A DNA stretch of 64,000 nucleotides, from positions 237,486-301,485 of the forward strand of contig NZ_NPKH01000024.1 in assembly GCF_002284535.1 (NCBI RefSeq), in the 5' to 3' direction. This document shows positions 19,125 to 28,143 of the stretch, in pieces. Numbering within the stretch: position 1 is the first letter of the stretch; every line of letters starts with the position of its first letter. The DNA comes from Mesorhizobium wenxiniae (GTDB lineage Bacteria; Pseudomonadota; Alphaproteobacteria; Rhizobiales; Rhizobiaceae). Made by a program: the position numbers and the translations under genes. Below the pieces are notes generated by a model. That model was not told where the DNA came from. It did not search any database and was given only the letters and a program-made list of their open reading frames with translations.

Positions 19125-20399
19125 TCACAGAAGTTTCTCCAGCAGCCCCGCCGCTTTCTCCGGGCCGTTCTGCGATTGCATCTGCGCCGATGTCCTAGCC
19201 AATTTGGCCTTGATTGCCGGGTCCGTCAGGCAGGTTTCGATCTTGGCGATCAGCTCGGCATCGCTCCAGTCGTAGCGCGGCATGCCGAAGCCGTGGCCGG
19301 TCTCCTCGACCCTCGTCGCATTGTCGTGGCCATCCCAGACATAGGGCATGATGATCGCCGGCTTGCCGAAGTAGAGACACTCGGTGAACGAGTTGTTGCC
19401 ACCATGGTGGATCACCGCATCGACCAGCGGGATGACCGAGGGCTGCGGAAACCAGCTCTCGACGATGACGTTTACGGGCACTTGCGCGTACTGGTCCTTG
19501 TATCCCCCGACATTGACCAGCGCCCGGTAGCGCGTCTTGCCCAGCGTCGCGATGATGCGCTTCAGCAGATCGACATCGCCGGCGCCAAGGCTGCCGAAGG
19601 AAACGTAGAGCAGCGGCCCGTCATTGTTTTTCGCGAAGGTCGGCACGGTGTAGGGCTTCTCCTGCCGCACGCAGCCTTCCAGATACTGAAATTTTGCCGG
19701 GTCGAGCGGATGGCGGCGCTTGAACTTTGCCGCCTCGGGATAGAGCAGCAGGTTGAGATAGGGCGAAGCCTCGAAGAACTGGCCGATCGGATACGGCGCC
19801 TCGTTGTTCGCCTTTAGGAACGCGTTGAAGTCGTCATGGATCGGCTTGATGACCGCGTTGAAATGATCGCGGTAGCGCCGATGGCAGGCGTGGTCATTCT
19901 CACCGCAGCCGGACAGATGCGGCGGGATATCCTCGTCCTCGATTTCGTTTTCCGAGCAGGAGATGACGCGCACCCACGGCTTGCCATACTGCTTGATCGG
20001 CGGGAACAGGATGACGTTGTCGACGCAGATAACATCCGGCTTGATCGTCGCAAGAACACCAGGCAGGTCCTTCTCAGCCCATTTGGCGCTGTCAACAATC
20101 GCCGCCCAGCAATCCTTCACGTAGTTGTCGACCTGGTCGTAGGGCGACTTGCGGAAGTTCGGGATGTGGCCGTTGATGAAGTCTTCCCAGAACTTTGCCA
20201 TCTGGTCGGGCGGCATCGGCTCGGACAGGTTCACCGGATGAGCTTCGAAGCCGTAGCCCTTGTAGACATCGAGGAAACCAGGGTCCGACAGGAACACCGC
20301 TCTGTGGCCGTGCGCCTCGACCGCCTGGGCGATGCCGACCGAATTGAGCGCCGGGCCGTAGGCTGCTTCCGGAAAAAACGCGATCGTCTTCTGAGCCAT
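19125..20399 (-). CDS. MGT-type (GT1) glycosyltransferase, first copy
   Basis: A 424-residue GT-B enzyme of the UGT/macrolide glycosyltransferase group. The N-terminal acceptor domain begins MAQKTIAFFPEAAYGPALNS. The donor domain has LLYVSFGSLGAGD near 265, VESWFPQPSVIPLVDAVIHH and HHGGNNSFTECLYFGKPAII. Near the end, PYVWDGHDNATRVEETGHG replaces the usual PxxxDQxxNA, so the Gln that normally contacts the donor sugar is absent. GGAAGGAGAAGCTTG precedes the ATG at 20399. It sits 17 bases downstream of a Pot-type importer, and a second copy lies at 25473-26756. No signal peptide. It probably glycosylates a small amine or intermediate in the cytoplasm, or may use glycosides in reverse; this is inference. 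Confidence 0.85.
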   Translation of the reverse strand: MAQKTIAFFPEAAYGPALNSVGIAQAVEAHGHRAVFLSDPGFLDVYKGYGFEAHPVNLSEPMPPDQMAKFWEDFINGHIPNFRKSPYDQVDNYVKDCWAAIVDSAKWAEKDLPGVLATIKPDVICVDNVILFPPIKQYGKPWVRVISCSENEIEDEDIPPHLSGCGENDHACHRRYRDHFNAVIKPIHDDFNAFLKANNEAPYPIGQFFEASPYLNLLLYPEAAKFKRRHPLDPAKFQYLEGCVRQEKPYTVPTFAKNNDGPLLYVSFGSLGAGDVDLLKRIIATLGKTRYRALVNVGGYKDQYAQVPVNVIVESWFPQPSVIPLVDAVIHHGGNNSFTECLYFGKPAIIMPYVWDGHDNATRVEETGHGFGMPRYDWSDAELIAKIETCLTDPAIKAKLARTSAQMQSQNGPEKAAGLLEKLL

Positions 20400-20416
20400 C
20401 AAGCTTCTCCTTCCAA

Positions 20417-21490
20417 TCAATCTGCGAAAATTCTGACGTCGGCGGCATCCCAGCCGAGTTCGACCGCATCGCCTGACGAGACCGGGCGCCGGTCGGCGGC
20501 GTCGGCGGTGACGCGCACCAGGAACGGCTTTGGCGACAGAGCGGTGCGGACATGCAGCTGCAGGTCGAGCCCGTGATAGGCGAGCGCCTCGACGGTGCCG
20601 GCGATCCGGTTGGCTGTCTCTGGCGACGGGAAAAGCCGGATTCGCTCGGGCCGCACTGAAGCGACCGCCGCTGCGCCGGAAGCAAGAGGCGAGGGAACCG
20701 TTCCGACGATCCGTGTGCCGTCCGCTGCCTTCACCCCGTCGGCGGTGGCCTTGCCCGGCACGAAATTCATCACGCCGATGAAGTCGGCGACGAAACGGTC
20801 GGCGGGATGCTCGTAGACCGCATGCGGCGTGTCGCATTGCAGCAGCTTGCCGTCTCTCAGCACCGCCATGCGGTCGGCCATGACAAGCGATTCCTCCTGG
20901 TCATGGGTGACGATGACGAAGGTGATGCCGACCTCGTGCTGCAGGCGCTTCAGCTCCAGCTGCATGGCGCCGCGCAATTTCCTGTCGAGCGCGCCGAGCG
21001 GCTCGTCGAGCAGCAGCAGCCGCGGCCGCTTGACCAGCGCCCGGGCAAGCGCGACGCGCTGCTTCTGCCCGCCCGACAGTTGCTCCGGCTTGCGGTCGGC
21101 GAAAGGAATGAGCTCGGTCGTCGCCAGGATGGCGTCGACGCGGGAGCGGATTTCCTTTGCCGGCAAGCGTTCCATTTCGAGGCCGTAGGAGACGTTGGCC
21201 CTGACGCTCATATGCGGAAACAGCGCATAAGACTGGAACATCAGATTGACCGGCCGCTTGTTGGGCGGCGTCCTGGCGATGTCGTGCCCGTCGAGCAGGA
21301 TGCGCCCGTGATTGGGCGTCTCGAAGCCGGCCAGCATGCGCAGCAGCGTGGTCTTGCCGCAGCCCGAAGGTCCAAGCAAGGCGAAGAACTCGTTCTCGCG
21401 GATTTCGAGCGAAATGCGGTCGACGGCGGTCACCCGGCCGAAATTCTTCGACACCTTGTCGATCGCCAGCAGCGTGCGGGGTTCGCTCAT
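20417..21490 (-). CDS. Pot-type ABC transporter ATPase, second system
   Basis: A 357-residue PotA-like ATPase. Walker A GPSGCGKTTLLRMLAGFE, Q-loop FQSYALFPHM, signature QLSGGQKQRVALARALV, Walker B LLLLDEPLGALDRKL, and switch His in VIVTHDQEESLVMAD. A TOBE domain occupies the C-terminal 100 residues. The start ATG at 21490 overlaps the permease stop by four bases (ATGA). Order on the minus strand is binding protein, PotB-like, PotC-like, ATPase, the reverse of the first system, which has the ATPase first. Confidence 0.9.
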   Translation of the reverse strand: MSEPRTLLAIDKVSKNFGRVTAVDRISLEIRENEFFALLGPSGCGKTTLLRMLAGFETPNHGRILLDGHDIARTPPNKRPVNLMFQSYALFPHMSVRANVSYGLEMERLPAKEIRSRVDAILATTELIPFADRKPEQLSGGQKQRVALARALVKRPRLLLLDEPLGALDRKLRGAMQLELKRLQHEVGITFVIVTHDQEESLVMADRMAVLRDGKLLQCDTPHAVYEHPADRFVADFIGVMNFVPGKATADGVKAADGTRIVGTVPSPLASGAAAVASVRPERIRLFPSPETANRIAGTVEALAYHGLDLQLHVRTALSPKPFLVRVTADAADRRPVSSGDAVELGWDAADVRIFAD

Positions 21491-22281
21491 TGGCCGATCA
21501 CCCCGCGGTTGAGCCGCTGCGACAGGGTTAGCGCGGTGATGCTGACCGCCATGACGATGGTCGCCAATGCGTTTATCTCCGGGGTGATGCCGAAGCGGAT
21601 CATCGAATAGATCTGCATCGGCAGCGTAGTCGAGGCGCGGCCGGCGCCTGATGTGAAGAAGGCGATGATGAACTCGTCGACCGAAAGCGTGAAGGCGAGC
21701 AGCGCACCGGCGACGACCGCCGGCAGGATGACCGGCAATGTCACCCGCCTGAAGGTGGTGAGCGCGGAGGCGCCGAGATCGGCGGAGGCCTCGACGATCG
21801 ACCAGTCGAAGCTCTTCAGCCGCGCGCGCACCACCGAACAGACGAAGGCGAGGTTGAAGACGACATGGGCGAGGATGATGGTGTGCAGGCCCAGGGTGAA
21901 ATCGAGCAAAGAGAAGAAGCTGAGCAGCGCGATCGCCAGCACGATGTCGGGAATGATCATCGGCGCAAAGATCAGCGCCTCGAGGCCGCTCCCATATTGC
22001 CGGCGTATTTCGACACCGATCGCCAGCAGCGTGCCGAGCAAGGTGGCGATTGCCGTCGAGACGAGCGCCACGATCAGCGTGTTGAGGGCAGCGGAAAGGA
22101 TCGCGGCGTTTCCGACCAACGAGGCATACCATTTCAGTGAAAAGCCCGACCAGACGGTCGGCAGCCCGCCTTGGTTGAAAGACAGCGCCACCAGCACCGC
22201 GATCGGGATGTAGAGAAAGGCAAAGACCAGCGAAAGCACAAGCCAGAGCGTGCGCCGCGTGGCGGGGGAGCGCTCAGCCAT
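21487..22281 (-). CDS. Pot-type ABC transporter permease, PotC-like, second system
   Basis: A 264-residue permease with six predicted helices. It contains IVEASADLGASALTTFRRVT (the EAA loop) and FTLSVDEFIIAFFTSGAG, both standard for PotC. I chose ATG 22281 (MAERSPATRR) because AAAGGAGGCGCCG lies just before it; an upstream in-frame ATG is less well placed. Its start overlaps the end of the PotB-like gene by eight bases and its stop overlaps the ATPase start, so translation of all three is coupled. Confidence 0.9.
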   Translation of the reverse strand: MAERSPATRRTLWLVLSLVFAFLYIPIAVLVALSFNQGGLPTVWSGFSLKWYASLVGNAAILSAALNTLIVALVSTAIATLLGTLLAIGVEIRRQYGSGLEALIFAPMIIPDIVLAIALLSFFSLLDFTLGLHTIILAHVVFNLAFVCSVVRARLKSFDWSIVEASADLGASALTTFRRVTLPVILPAVVAGALLAFTLSVDEFIIAFFTSGAGRASTTLPMQIYSMIRFGITPEINALATIVMAVSITALTLSQRLNRGVIGQ

Positions 22282-23152
22282 CGGCGCCTCCTTTCGCCTC
22301 GGCGGCACGGCCTGCGGCGCGATCCGCAGCCAGGGCCTGCGCCGTCAGCACTAGCAGCATTATGGCGATCAGCGCCATGGCAAGTGCGGCGCCGAAGGGC
22401 CAGTCATTGGCGGTCAGGAACTGGTCGTAGACGAGATTGCCGATCATCTGGAAGCGGCCGCCGCCGAGTAGCGCCGGCGTGACGAAATTGCCGATCGACA
22501 GCACGAAGACGAACACCGCCCCGGCGGCGATGCCCGGCACCGTCAACGGCAGGATGACCCGGCGAAATGTGGTCATCGCCGAAGCGCCGAGGTCGCGTGA
22601 GGCCTCGGCGAGCTCCGGATTGAGACGCGACAGCGGCGCGTAACAGGCCAGGATGACGAAGGGCAGGTAATTGTAGACCAGACCGGCAATGACGGCGCCT
22701 TCGGTATAAAGCATCGACGGCGGCTCGCCGGTGTAGCCGAACCAGCGCAAGAGCTGAGTGATCAATCCTTCGCGGTTGAGCAAAACGATCCAGGCATAGG
22801 TGCGGATCAGGTAATTGGACCAGAAAGGCAAGACGGCGAAGAACAGGAACACAGGCTGCAGCCGGCGCGGTGCTGCCGCGATCGCGTAGGCGGCGGCATA
22901 GCCGATCACCACCGCGATCAGGGTTGCCGTGCCGGCGATGCGCGCCGAATTGAGGAAGATGCCAGCATAGAGCGGGTCGAACACCAATCCGAAATTCTCT
23001 AGCGTGAACGTGTATTCGATGCCGCCATAGATGCCGCGCCGGAAGAAGGCGAGCGCCAACACCAGCGCGCATGGCACCACCATCAAGGCAGTGAGCCAGG
23101 CCAGCGCCGGCGCCATCAGCAAGGAAGAGCGAAGTCTGATTTGGGACACCAT
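22274..23152 (-). CDS. Pot-type ABC transporter permease, PotB-like, second system
   Basis: A 292-residue permease with six helices, the first at about residues 12-32. ELAEASRDLGASAMTTFRRV near residue 185 is the EAA loop that contacts the ATPase. FWSNYLIRTYAWIVLLNREG and SIGNFVTPALLGGGRFQMIG are PotB signatures. It follows the binding-protein gene after 69 bases. The C-terminal RAAGRAAEAKGGADG tail is Ala-Gly-rich and hydrophilic. Confidence 0.9.
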   Translation of the reverse strand: MVSQIRLRSSLLMAPALAWLTALMVVPCALVLALAFFRRGIYGGIEYTFTLENFGLVFDPLYAGIFLNSARIAGTATLIAVVIGYAAAYAIAAAPRRLQPVFLFFAVLPFWSNYLIRTYAWIVLLNREGLITQLLRWFGYTGEPPSMLYTEGAVIAGLVYNYLPFVILACYAPLSRLNPELAEASRDLGASAMTTFRRVILPLTVPGIAAGAVFVFVLSIGNFVTPALLGGGRFQMIGNLVYDQFLTANDWPFGAALAMALIAIMLLVLTAQALAADRAAGRAAEAKGGADG

Positions 23153-23221
23153 TGCGATACCGCACTCGACGGTCGGCGGCGGAAGCCCGCCGTCGACCGT
23201 GATCTCTGACTTTGATGCCGA

Positions 23222-24286
23222 TTACTGCGCGGCCTTGATCTCGCTCACGATCTTCGAATAGTCGCGCTGGGCATCGCCGACGTCGCGCAACTGCTCGAAC
23301 TTGACCAGCTCGGCCACGGGCATGCTCATATTCGGGAACTTGGCGAGGAAATCGGCCGGCAGGCTTTCCATAGCCGGCTTGTTCGGCACCTTGTAGTCGA
23401 TGTTCTGGGCCGCCCAGGCGTGGTTCTTGGCGTCCAGCATGAAGTTGATGAACTGGAAGACGGCGTCCTTGTTCGCCGAAGCCTTCATCACCACCATCGT
23501 GTCGACCCACAGGTCCGAGCCTTCTTTGGGGATGACGTATTTGATCTCAGGCTTCTCGGCGATGCCATAATTGCACCAGCCATCCCATGCCTGCACCATC
23601 AACGCCTCGCCGGAGACCAGCTTCGAGTAGAAGGTGGTGTCGTCATAGGCGAGCAAGGTCTTCTTGGCCGAGATCAGCAGGTCCTTGACCTCGGCGAGCT
23701 TGGCCGGATCGGTCTCGTTGACCGAATAGCCCTTGGCGAGTTGGCCGGCGGCCAGCAGCCAGCGGTCGGTCGCCAGCATGGTGGTCTTGCCCTTGAGGTC
23801 GTCGGAGGGGGCGAGAAGATCGTTCCAGCTGGCCGGCTCGGTCTTGACCAGATCCGAGCGGTAGCAGAGGCCGGTGGTGCCCCAAGTGTAGGGCACGGAG
23901 AAATTGTTGCCGGCATCGTGCGGCAGCTTCGTCGCCTCGGGATAGAGATTGGCAAGGTTGGGGATCTTCGCGTGGTCGATCGCCTCGATCAGGCCGAGCT
24001 TGTTCAGCACTTCGGCAAAGGGCGAGGAGACGAAGACCACGTCATAGCCCTTGCCGCCCGAAGCCACGAGCTTGCCCATGATCTCCTCATTGGTGGCGTG
24101 AACCACGACTTCGCCGGAAACGCCGGTTGCGGCCTTGAAGGCGGCCATGGCATCCGGCGCCATGTAGCCGTCCCAGTTGGAAATGACGAGGTCGGCGGCG
24201 GCCGCCGGCGCCGACAACGCCAGGGCGAGACCAAGCGCGACCGAAGATATCTTTAACGGATGGCGCAGGCGGGTTGAGGCGGTCAT
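23222..24286 (-). CDS. Periplasmic binding protein, PotD/PotF-like, second system
   Basis: A 354-residue binding protein. A Sec-type signal (KISSVALGLALALSAPAAAA) is cut before DLVISNWDGYMAP. The PotD pattern continues with VVHATNEEIMGKLVASGGKG, VPYTWGTTGLCYRSD and ALMVQAWDGWCNYGIA. The start ATG 24286 has GGGAGT nearby; an upstream ATG 39 bases away is less likely. It is the first gene of the minus-strand operon and shares its promoter space with the GntR-type regulator on the other strand. The aromatic residues in SNWDGY and AWDGW fit a cationic or amine ligand. Confidence 0.9.
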   Translation of the reverse strand: MTASTRLRHPLKISSVALGLALALSAPAAAADLVISNWDGYMAPDAMAAFKAATGVSGEVVVHATNEEIMGKLVASGGKGYDVVFVSSPFAEVLNKLGLIEAIDHAKIPNLANLYPEATKLPHDAGNNFSVPYTWGTTGLCYRSDLVKTEPASWNDLLAPSDDLKGKTTMLATDRWLLAAGQLAKGYSVNETDPAKLAEVKDLLISAKKTLLAYDDTTFYSKLVSGEALMVQAWDGWCNYGIAEKPEIKYVIPKEGSDLWVDTMVVMKASANKDAVFQFINFMLDAKNHAWAAQNIDYKVPNKPAMESLPADFLAKFPNMSMPVAELVKFEQLRDVGDAQRDYSKIVSEIKAAQ

Positions 24287-24325
24287 GACAGACTCCCATT
24301 CTGGTTGATCGTCGCATTCAATCAA

Positions 24326-24336
24326 TCGTCGGACCA
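24326..24336. promoter_or_regulatory. Candidate GntR/FadR-type operator in the divergent promoter
   Basis: TCGTCGGACCA fits the pattern TNGTNNNACNA and is symmetric at four of five pairs. It lies 40 bases upstream of the binding-protein start and 190 bases before the GntR gene. The pattern alone is expected about once every few kilobases, so the support is position and the adjacent FCD-type regulator. The rest of the 237-base space is AT-richer and carries a run of A at 24414-24420. Confidence 0.35.
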
Positions 24337-24522
24337 GCGCTTGCGACCATGCCGCCGCTTCGATCCTGTTCCCCGGTCTTTTTGTTGCCGTTTGACCTCA
24401 CAGTACTATTGCAGAAAAAAGTACGTCAATCCATAATTTGGCACGTCGCTGCGAAATCGCCGAACGCGCTATAAGCGCGATCGGTCAGGCCGTAGCGGTC
24501 AAGCCGTTCATGAGAAATCGCC

Positions 24523-25473
24523 ATGCAAGCCGCCGCCAGACGACCGCGCACCAACCATCTCGATCTCGCTCAGCGCATTCTCGATGTGGCCCGGCAGCGC
24601 GGCTTCGAGGCCGGCGCTCATCTCCCGGAACAGCAGATCGCCTCGCTGTGCAACGTATCTCGAACCCCGGTGCGCGCCGCTTTGCGCCTGCTCACCGAAA
24701 GGGGTGTCGTGCGCTGGGAGGCTGAATCGGGCTATCGGCTGGCCGTCGACCTCACCAACCAGGCGACCGTTTCAGCCGACCTGCCGAGCGCCGAGGAAGA
24801 CGAGCTCGCGGAGATGATCCTGCGCGATCGATCGGCGCGCCGGCTGGATCAAACGGTGACCATCGGCGCGCTGATGCGGCGCTATAGTGCCGAACGAAAG
24901 ACGGTACTAAAATCGCTAAAGAAACTGACGGAGGAAAATCTTCTGGACCGTGCACCGGGGCAGGCCTGGCTGTTCAGGCGGGCGCCTGACGATCCGGAGG
25001 CACAAGGGGAAAGCTATGAGTTCCGCCTGCTGCTGGAACCCGCCGCCATTCTGGCGCCCGGCTTTCGGCTGGACGGGACGCGCGCGGCAGCCTTGCGCCA
25101 GGGCATGGAAACGCTGCTGGCGCTGCCCGATGCCGCCTTCGATATCAGAGAGTTCCAGCGGCTGGACATCGATTTTCATGGCATGATCGCCGACGGCGCC
25201 GCCAACCGGTTCGTCACCGACGCGCTGTCCGACCATCTCAGGCTGCGCCGGCTTCCGGGAACCTATGCCGGCGTCAACGTCTTCCGGCTGAAGCAATCGC
25301 TGCGCGAGCACCTGTCCATACTCGACCAATTGGAAAGCCGGCAGTATGAGGTTGCAGCCGATCTGCTTCGCGTCCACCTGCGGCTCTCCCGCAGCCAGCG
25401 GCCGCAGGCGGCCAGTCGTGGGGCCCCCGCATTGTTCGGCATGATCAGCCGGCCGGACTCACGAGGACCGTAG
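24523..25473 (+). CDS. GntR-family regulator with two winged-helix units and an FCD-like domain
   Basis: A 316-residue regulator. The first winged helix is at residues 12-75 (HLPEQQIASLCNVSRTPVRA, then LLTERGVVRWEAESGY). A second GntR-like unit lies at 85-145 (LAEMILRDRSARRLDQTVTI, then RRYSAERKTVLKSLKKLTEE). The remaining part, from YEFRLLLEPAAILAP, resembles the all-helical FCD ligand domain, with RLDIDFHGMIADGAANRF and LREHLSILDQL supplying possible metal ligands. FadR-type proteins normally have one winged helix, so this is unusual. The stop overlaps the GTG of the glycosyltransferase gene by one base. It probably controls both divergent operons in response to the amine substrate or a catabolite. 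Confidence 0.82.
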   Translation: MQAAARRPRTNHLDLAQRILDVARQRGFEAGAHLPEQQIASLCNVSRTPVRAALRLLTERGVVRWEAESGYRLAVDLTNQATVSADLPSAEEDELAEMILRDRSARRLDQTVTIGALMRRYSAERKTVLKSLKKLTEENLLDRAPGQAWLFRRAPDDPEAQGESYEFRLLLEPAAILAPGFRLDGTRAAALRQGMETLLALPDAAFDIREFQRLDIDFHGMIADGAANRFVTDALSDHLRLRRLPGTYAGVNVFRLKQSLREHLSILDQLESRQYEVAADLLRVHLRLSRSQRPQAASRGAPALFGMISRPDSRGP

Positions 25474-26756
25474 TGACGCGCAAAGCCAGCCCGACCATAG
25501 CGCTGTTTCCCGAAGCGAGCTTCGGCGCCGCGCTCAATTGCGTCGGTATCGCGCAAGCCTTGCGCGCCCGTGGCGCCCGGCCGGTGTTCATCTGTCACGC
25601 CGGCTTTTCCGGTGTGTTCGCCGACTATGGTTTTCAGGAATACCAGTTGCCGACCGACGAGCCGCTGACCGACAGCGAACGCCAGAGCTACTGGCAAGCT
25701 TTCGTGCGCCGGCATCTGCCGCATTTCAGGCTGAGCCCGATCGATCAGCTCGAAACCTACGTCGCCCCGACCTGGGAAGCGATCGTCGATACCGCGGTCA
25801 ATGCCGAGGCGCCGCTGCGCCAATTGCTGGCCCGGCTGAAGCCGGACGCCGTGGTGCTCGACAATGTCATCATGTTTCCGGCGCTGGCCGCCGCCGGCTG
25901 CCCATGGGTGCGCGTCGTCTCCTGCGCCGAGACCGAGCTTCCCGACGCCGATGTACCACCCTATCTGTCCGGTCTCGCCGCCGACGACCCAAGCCGCGCG
26001 GCCTTCGAGGCGCGCTATCTGGCAGCGGTCGCTCCGGCGCATGATCGGTTCAACCGGCTTCGGATCGACGCCGGTCTTGCGCCCTTGCCGAAGGGCGTTT
26101 TTCTCGAAGCTTCGCCCGACCTCAATTTGCTGCTGACCCCAACAATCGTGCGCAGGCAGCGCGCCGAGCAGCTCGACCCGGCCCGCTTCGTCTATCTCGA
26201 AGGCTGCGTCCGTTCGGAAGGGCCGTTCGATGTGCCGGTCTTTCCGCGCAATGACGGGCCGCTGGTCTATCTCAGCTTCGGCAGCCTGGGCGCCATGGAT
26301 GTCGGCCTGATCGAGCGCATGCTTGCCGTGTTCGACCGGCTTCCGGCTCGGTTCATCGTCAATGTCGGCGGTCTGCGCGACACCTATCGCGCGGTTCCGG
26401 ACAATGTCTATCTCGACGCCTGGCTTCCGCAGCCGTCGGTCGTCGCGAAATCCGATCTCTTCATCCATCACGGCGGCAACAACAGCTTTTGCGAAGCGCT
26501 GCGTTTCGGCGTGCCGTCGCTGATCATGCCCTATTGCTGGGACGGGCATGACAATGCGCGACGCGCTGAGGAAACCGGCGTTGGCCGCCACATCAGCCGC
26601 GACGGCTGGAGCGACGATGAACTGGAAAATGCCATCCTTGGCCTAATGGCCGACAGCGGGATGCGCTTTCGCCTCAAGGAGAATGCGGTCACCATGGCAC
26701 GGGCGCCGGGAACCGAAATCGCCGCCGAAGCCATTCTCGCCCTCGTAAGGACGTGA
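25473..26756 (+). CDS. MGT-type (GT1) glycosyltransferase, second copy
   Basis: A 427-residue GT-B enzyme homologous over its full length to the first copy at 19125-20399. It starts at GTG 25473 (TRKASPTIALFPEASFGAAL), overlapping the regulator's stop by one base. The donor domain has LVYLSFGSLGAMDVG, DAWLPQPSVVAKSDLFIHHG and NNSFCEALRFGVPSLIMPYC, followed by WDGHDNARRAEETGVG with the same Gln-less variant of the DQ motif. Two diverged copies on opposite strands of one locus suggest different acceptors or sequential steps. It is coupled to the glutamine-synthetase-like gene four bases downstream. Confidence 0.85.
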   Translation: MTRKASPTIALFPEASFGAALNCVGIAQALRARGARPVFICHAGFSGVFADYGFQEYQLPTDEPLTDSERQSYWQAFVRRHLPHFRLSPIDQLETYVAPTWEAIVDTAVNAEAPLRQLLARLKPDAVVLDNVIMFPALAAAGCPWVRVVSCAETELPDADVPPYLSGLAADDPSRAAFEARYLAAVAPAHDRFNRLRIDAGLAPLPKGVFLEASPDLNLLLTPTIVRRQRAEQLDPARFVYLEGCVRSEGPFDVPVFPRNDGPLVYLSFGSLGAMDVGLIERMLAVFDRLPARFIVNVGGLRDTYRAVPDNVYLDAWLPQPSVVAKSDLFIHHGGNNSFCEALRFGVPSLIMPYCWDGHDNARRAEETGVGRHISRDGWSDDELENAILGLMADSGMRFRLKENAVTMARAPGTEIAAEAILALVRT

Positions 26757-26760
26757 CCTG

Positions 26761-28143
26761 ATGCTCAACACCACGACAACGGATGCACCGCAAATGACCC
26801 CGACGGACGATCCGAAGGGATGGCTGGAGCAGCAGGGGATCAGGGAAGTCGAGTGCCTGGTGCCGGATGTGAACGGCGTGCTGCGCGGCAAGACCTTGCC
26901 GACGGCCAAGTTCCTGAAGTCGCTCGAAGACCGCGCGCTCTACCTGCCAAGCAGCGCCTTCCTGGTCTGCATCGACGGCCGCTATTCCGGTTCCAACGAT
27001 GAGGGCTTCGGCTATCAGGACCCCGACATGCGGATGGTGCCGGACGTTGCGACGCTCTGCCTGGCACCCGGTGCCGGAGCAGGGAAAGCCTATGTCTTCG
27101 CCGATGCGTTTCACATAGACGATCGGCCGTGGATGGCCTCGCCACGTCATGTCTTGAGAGCCGTGCTCGATCTCTATCGCCAGCGCGGCTGGCGGGCGGT
27201 GGTGGCACCGGAGCTCGAATTCTACCTGACCGCGCCCAATCCCGATCCCGATCGGCCGTTGAGCGCGCCGGTCGGGCGCAATGGCCGCTCCGAAACCGTA
27301 CAGCATCCCTATGACATGGCGGCGCTGGAGGAATTCGAGCCGGTGATCCGGCGGCTCTACGACTATGCCGCCGCGGCCGGGCTGCCGCTCGACACGCTGA
27401 TCCACGAATCAGGCACGGCGCAGCTGGAGATCAATTTTCTGCATGGCGACGCGCTGCCGCTGGCCGACAAGGTGCTGCTGTTCAAGCGGATGACCCGCCA
27501 GGCCGCGCAGGAATATGGCATGCATGCGACCTTCATGGCCAAGCCGATCGCCGCACAAGCCGGCAGCTCCATGCATCTCCACATGTCGGTCATCGACGAG
27601 GCCGGGAATACGCTGTTTGCCGGTGACGATTCCGACACCGAGATGTTCGGGCAGTTCATCGGCGGCCTGCAGAAATATATTCCCGAGGTGATGCCGCTGT
27701 TTGCGCCGAATGTGAACTCGTTCCGCCGCATCCGGCCGAACCACAGCGCGCCCGCCAACATCGAGTGGTCGCATGACAATCGCTCCTGCGGCCTGCGCGT
27801 GCCGGCCGGCGGGCGGGCCGCGCGGCGGGTGGAAAACCGGTTGCCCGGCGCCGATGCCAACCCCTATCTGGCGATGGCCGGCACGCTGCTCTGTGGCTAT
27901 CTTGGCTTCGAGGAAAAGCTCTCGCGTTCGCCCGAGGCATCGGGCAACGCCTATCGCAGCAAGAGCACGCTGCCGAAAACCATGGAGGAGGCGCTCGATC
28001 GTTTCGCCGCGTGCAGTCCGGTTCGGGACTTGCTCGGCGAGGATTTCGTCCAGACCTATCTGCGCGTCAAGAGCGTCGAGCTCGACCTGTTCCAAAGCGT
28101 CGTCACCAGCTGGGAACGCGATCATCTGCTGCTCAAGGTTTGA
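26761..28143 (+). CDS. Glutamine synthetase-like gamma-glutamylamide synthetase (PuuA type)
   Basis: A 460-residue member of the glutamine synthetase superfamily. The ATP/Mn2+ residues appear in APELEFYL near residue 155, HESGTAQLEINF near 220, GSSMHLHMSVI near 280 and RVENRLPGADANPYLAMAG near 365. The N-terminal VECLVPDVNGVLRGK is typical of the PuuA group rather than GlnA. There is no adenylylation-site region of GlnA type. PuuA-type enzymes join glutamate to an amine (putrescine in E. coli) with ATP. The context of Pot-type importers and a PuuB-like oxidase supports this role. The start ATG is four bases after the glycosyltransferase stop; the next gene overlaps its stop. Confidence 0.85.
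   Translation: MLNTTTTDAPQMTPTDDPKGWLEQQGIREVECLVPDVNGVLRGKTLPTAKFLKSLEDRALYLPSSAFLVCIDGRYSGSNDEGFGYQDPDMRMVPDVATLCLAPGAGAGKAYVFADAFHIDDRPWMASPRHVLRAVLDLYRQRGWRAVVAPELEFYLTAPNPDPDRPLSAPVGRNGRSETVQHPYDMAALEEFEPVIRRLYDYAAAAGLPLDTLIHESGTAQLEINFLHGDALPLADKVLLFKRMTRQAAQEYGMHATFMAKPIAAQAGSSMHLHMSVIDEAGNTLFAGDDSDTEMFGQFIGGLQKYIPEVMPLFAPNVNSFRRIRPNHSAPANIEWSHDNRSCGLRVPAGGRAARRVENRLPGADANPYLAMAGTLLCGYLGFEEKLSRSPEASGNAYRSKSTLPKTMEEALDRFAACSPVRDLLGEDFVQTYLRVKSVELDLFQSVVTSWERDHLLLKV

Noticed and set aside
24402..24424. Repeated AGTAC in the GntR promoter space as an operator
   Set aside because: The five-base words are too short and their arrangement is a direct rather than inverted repeat.
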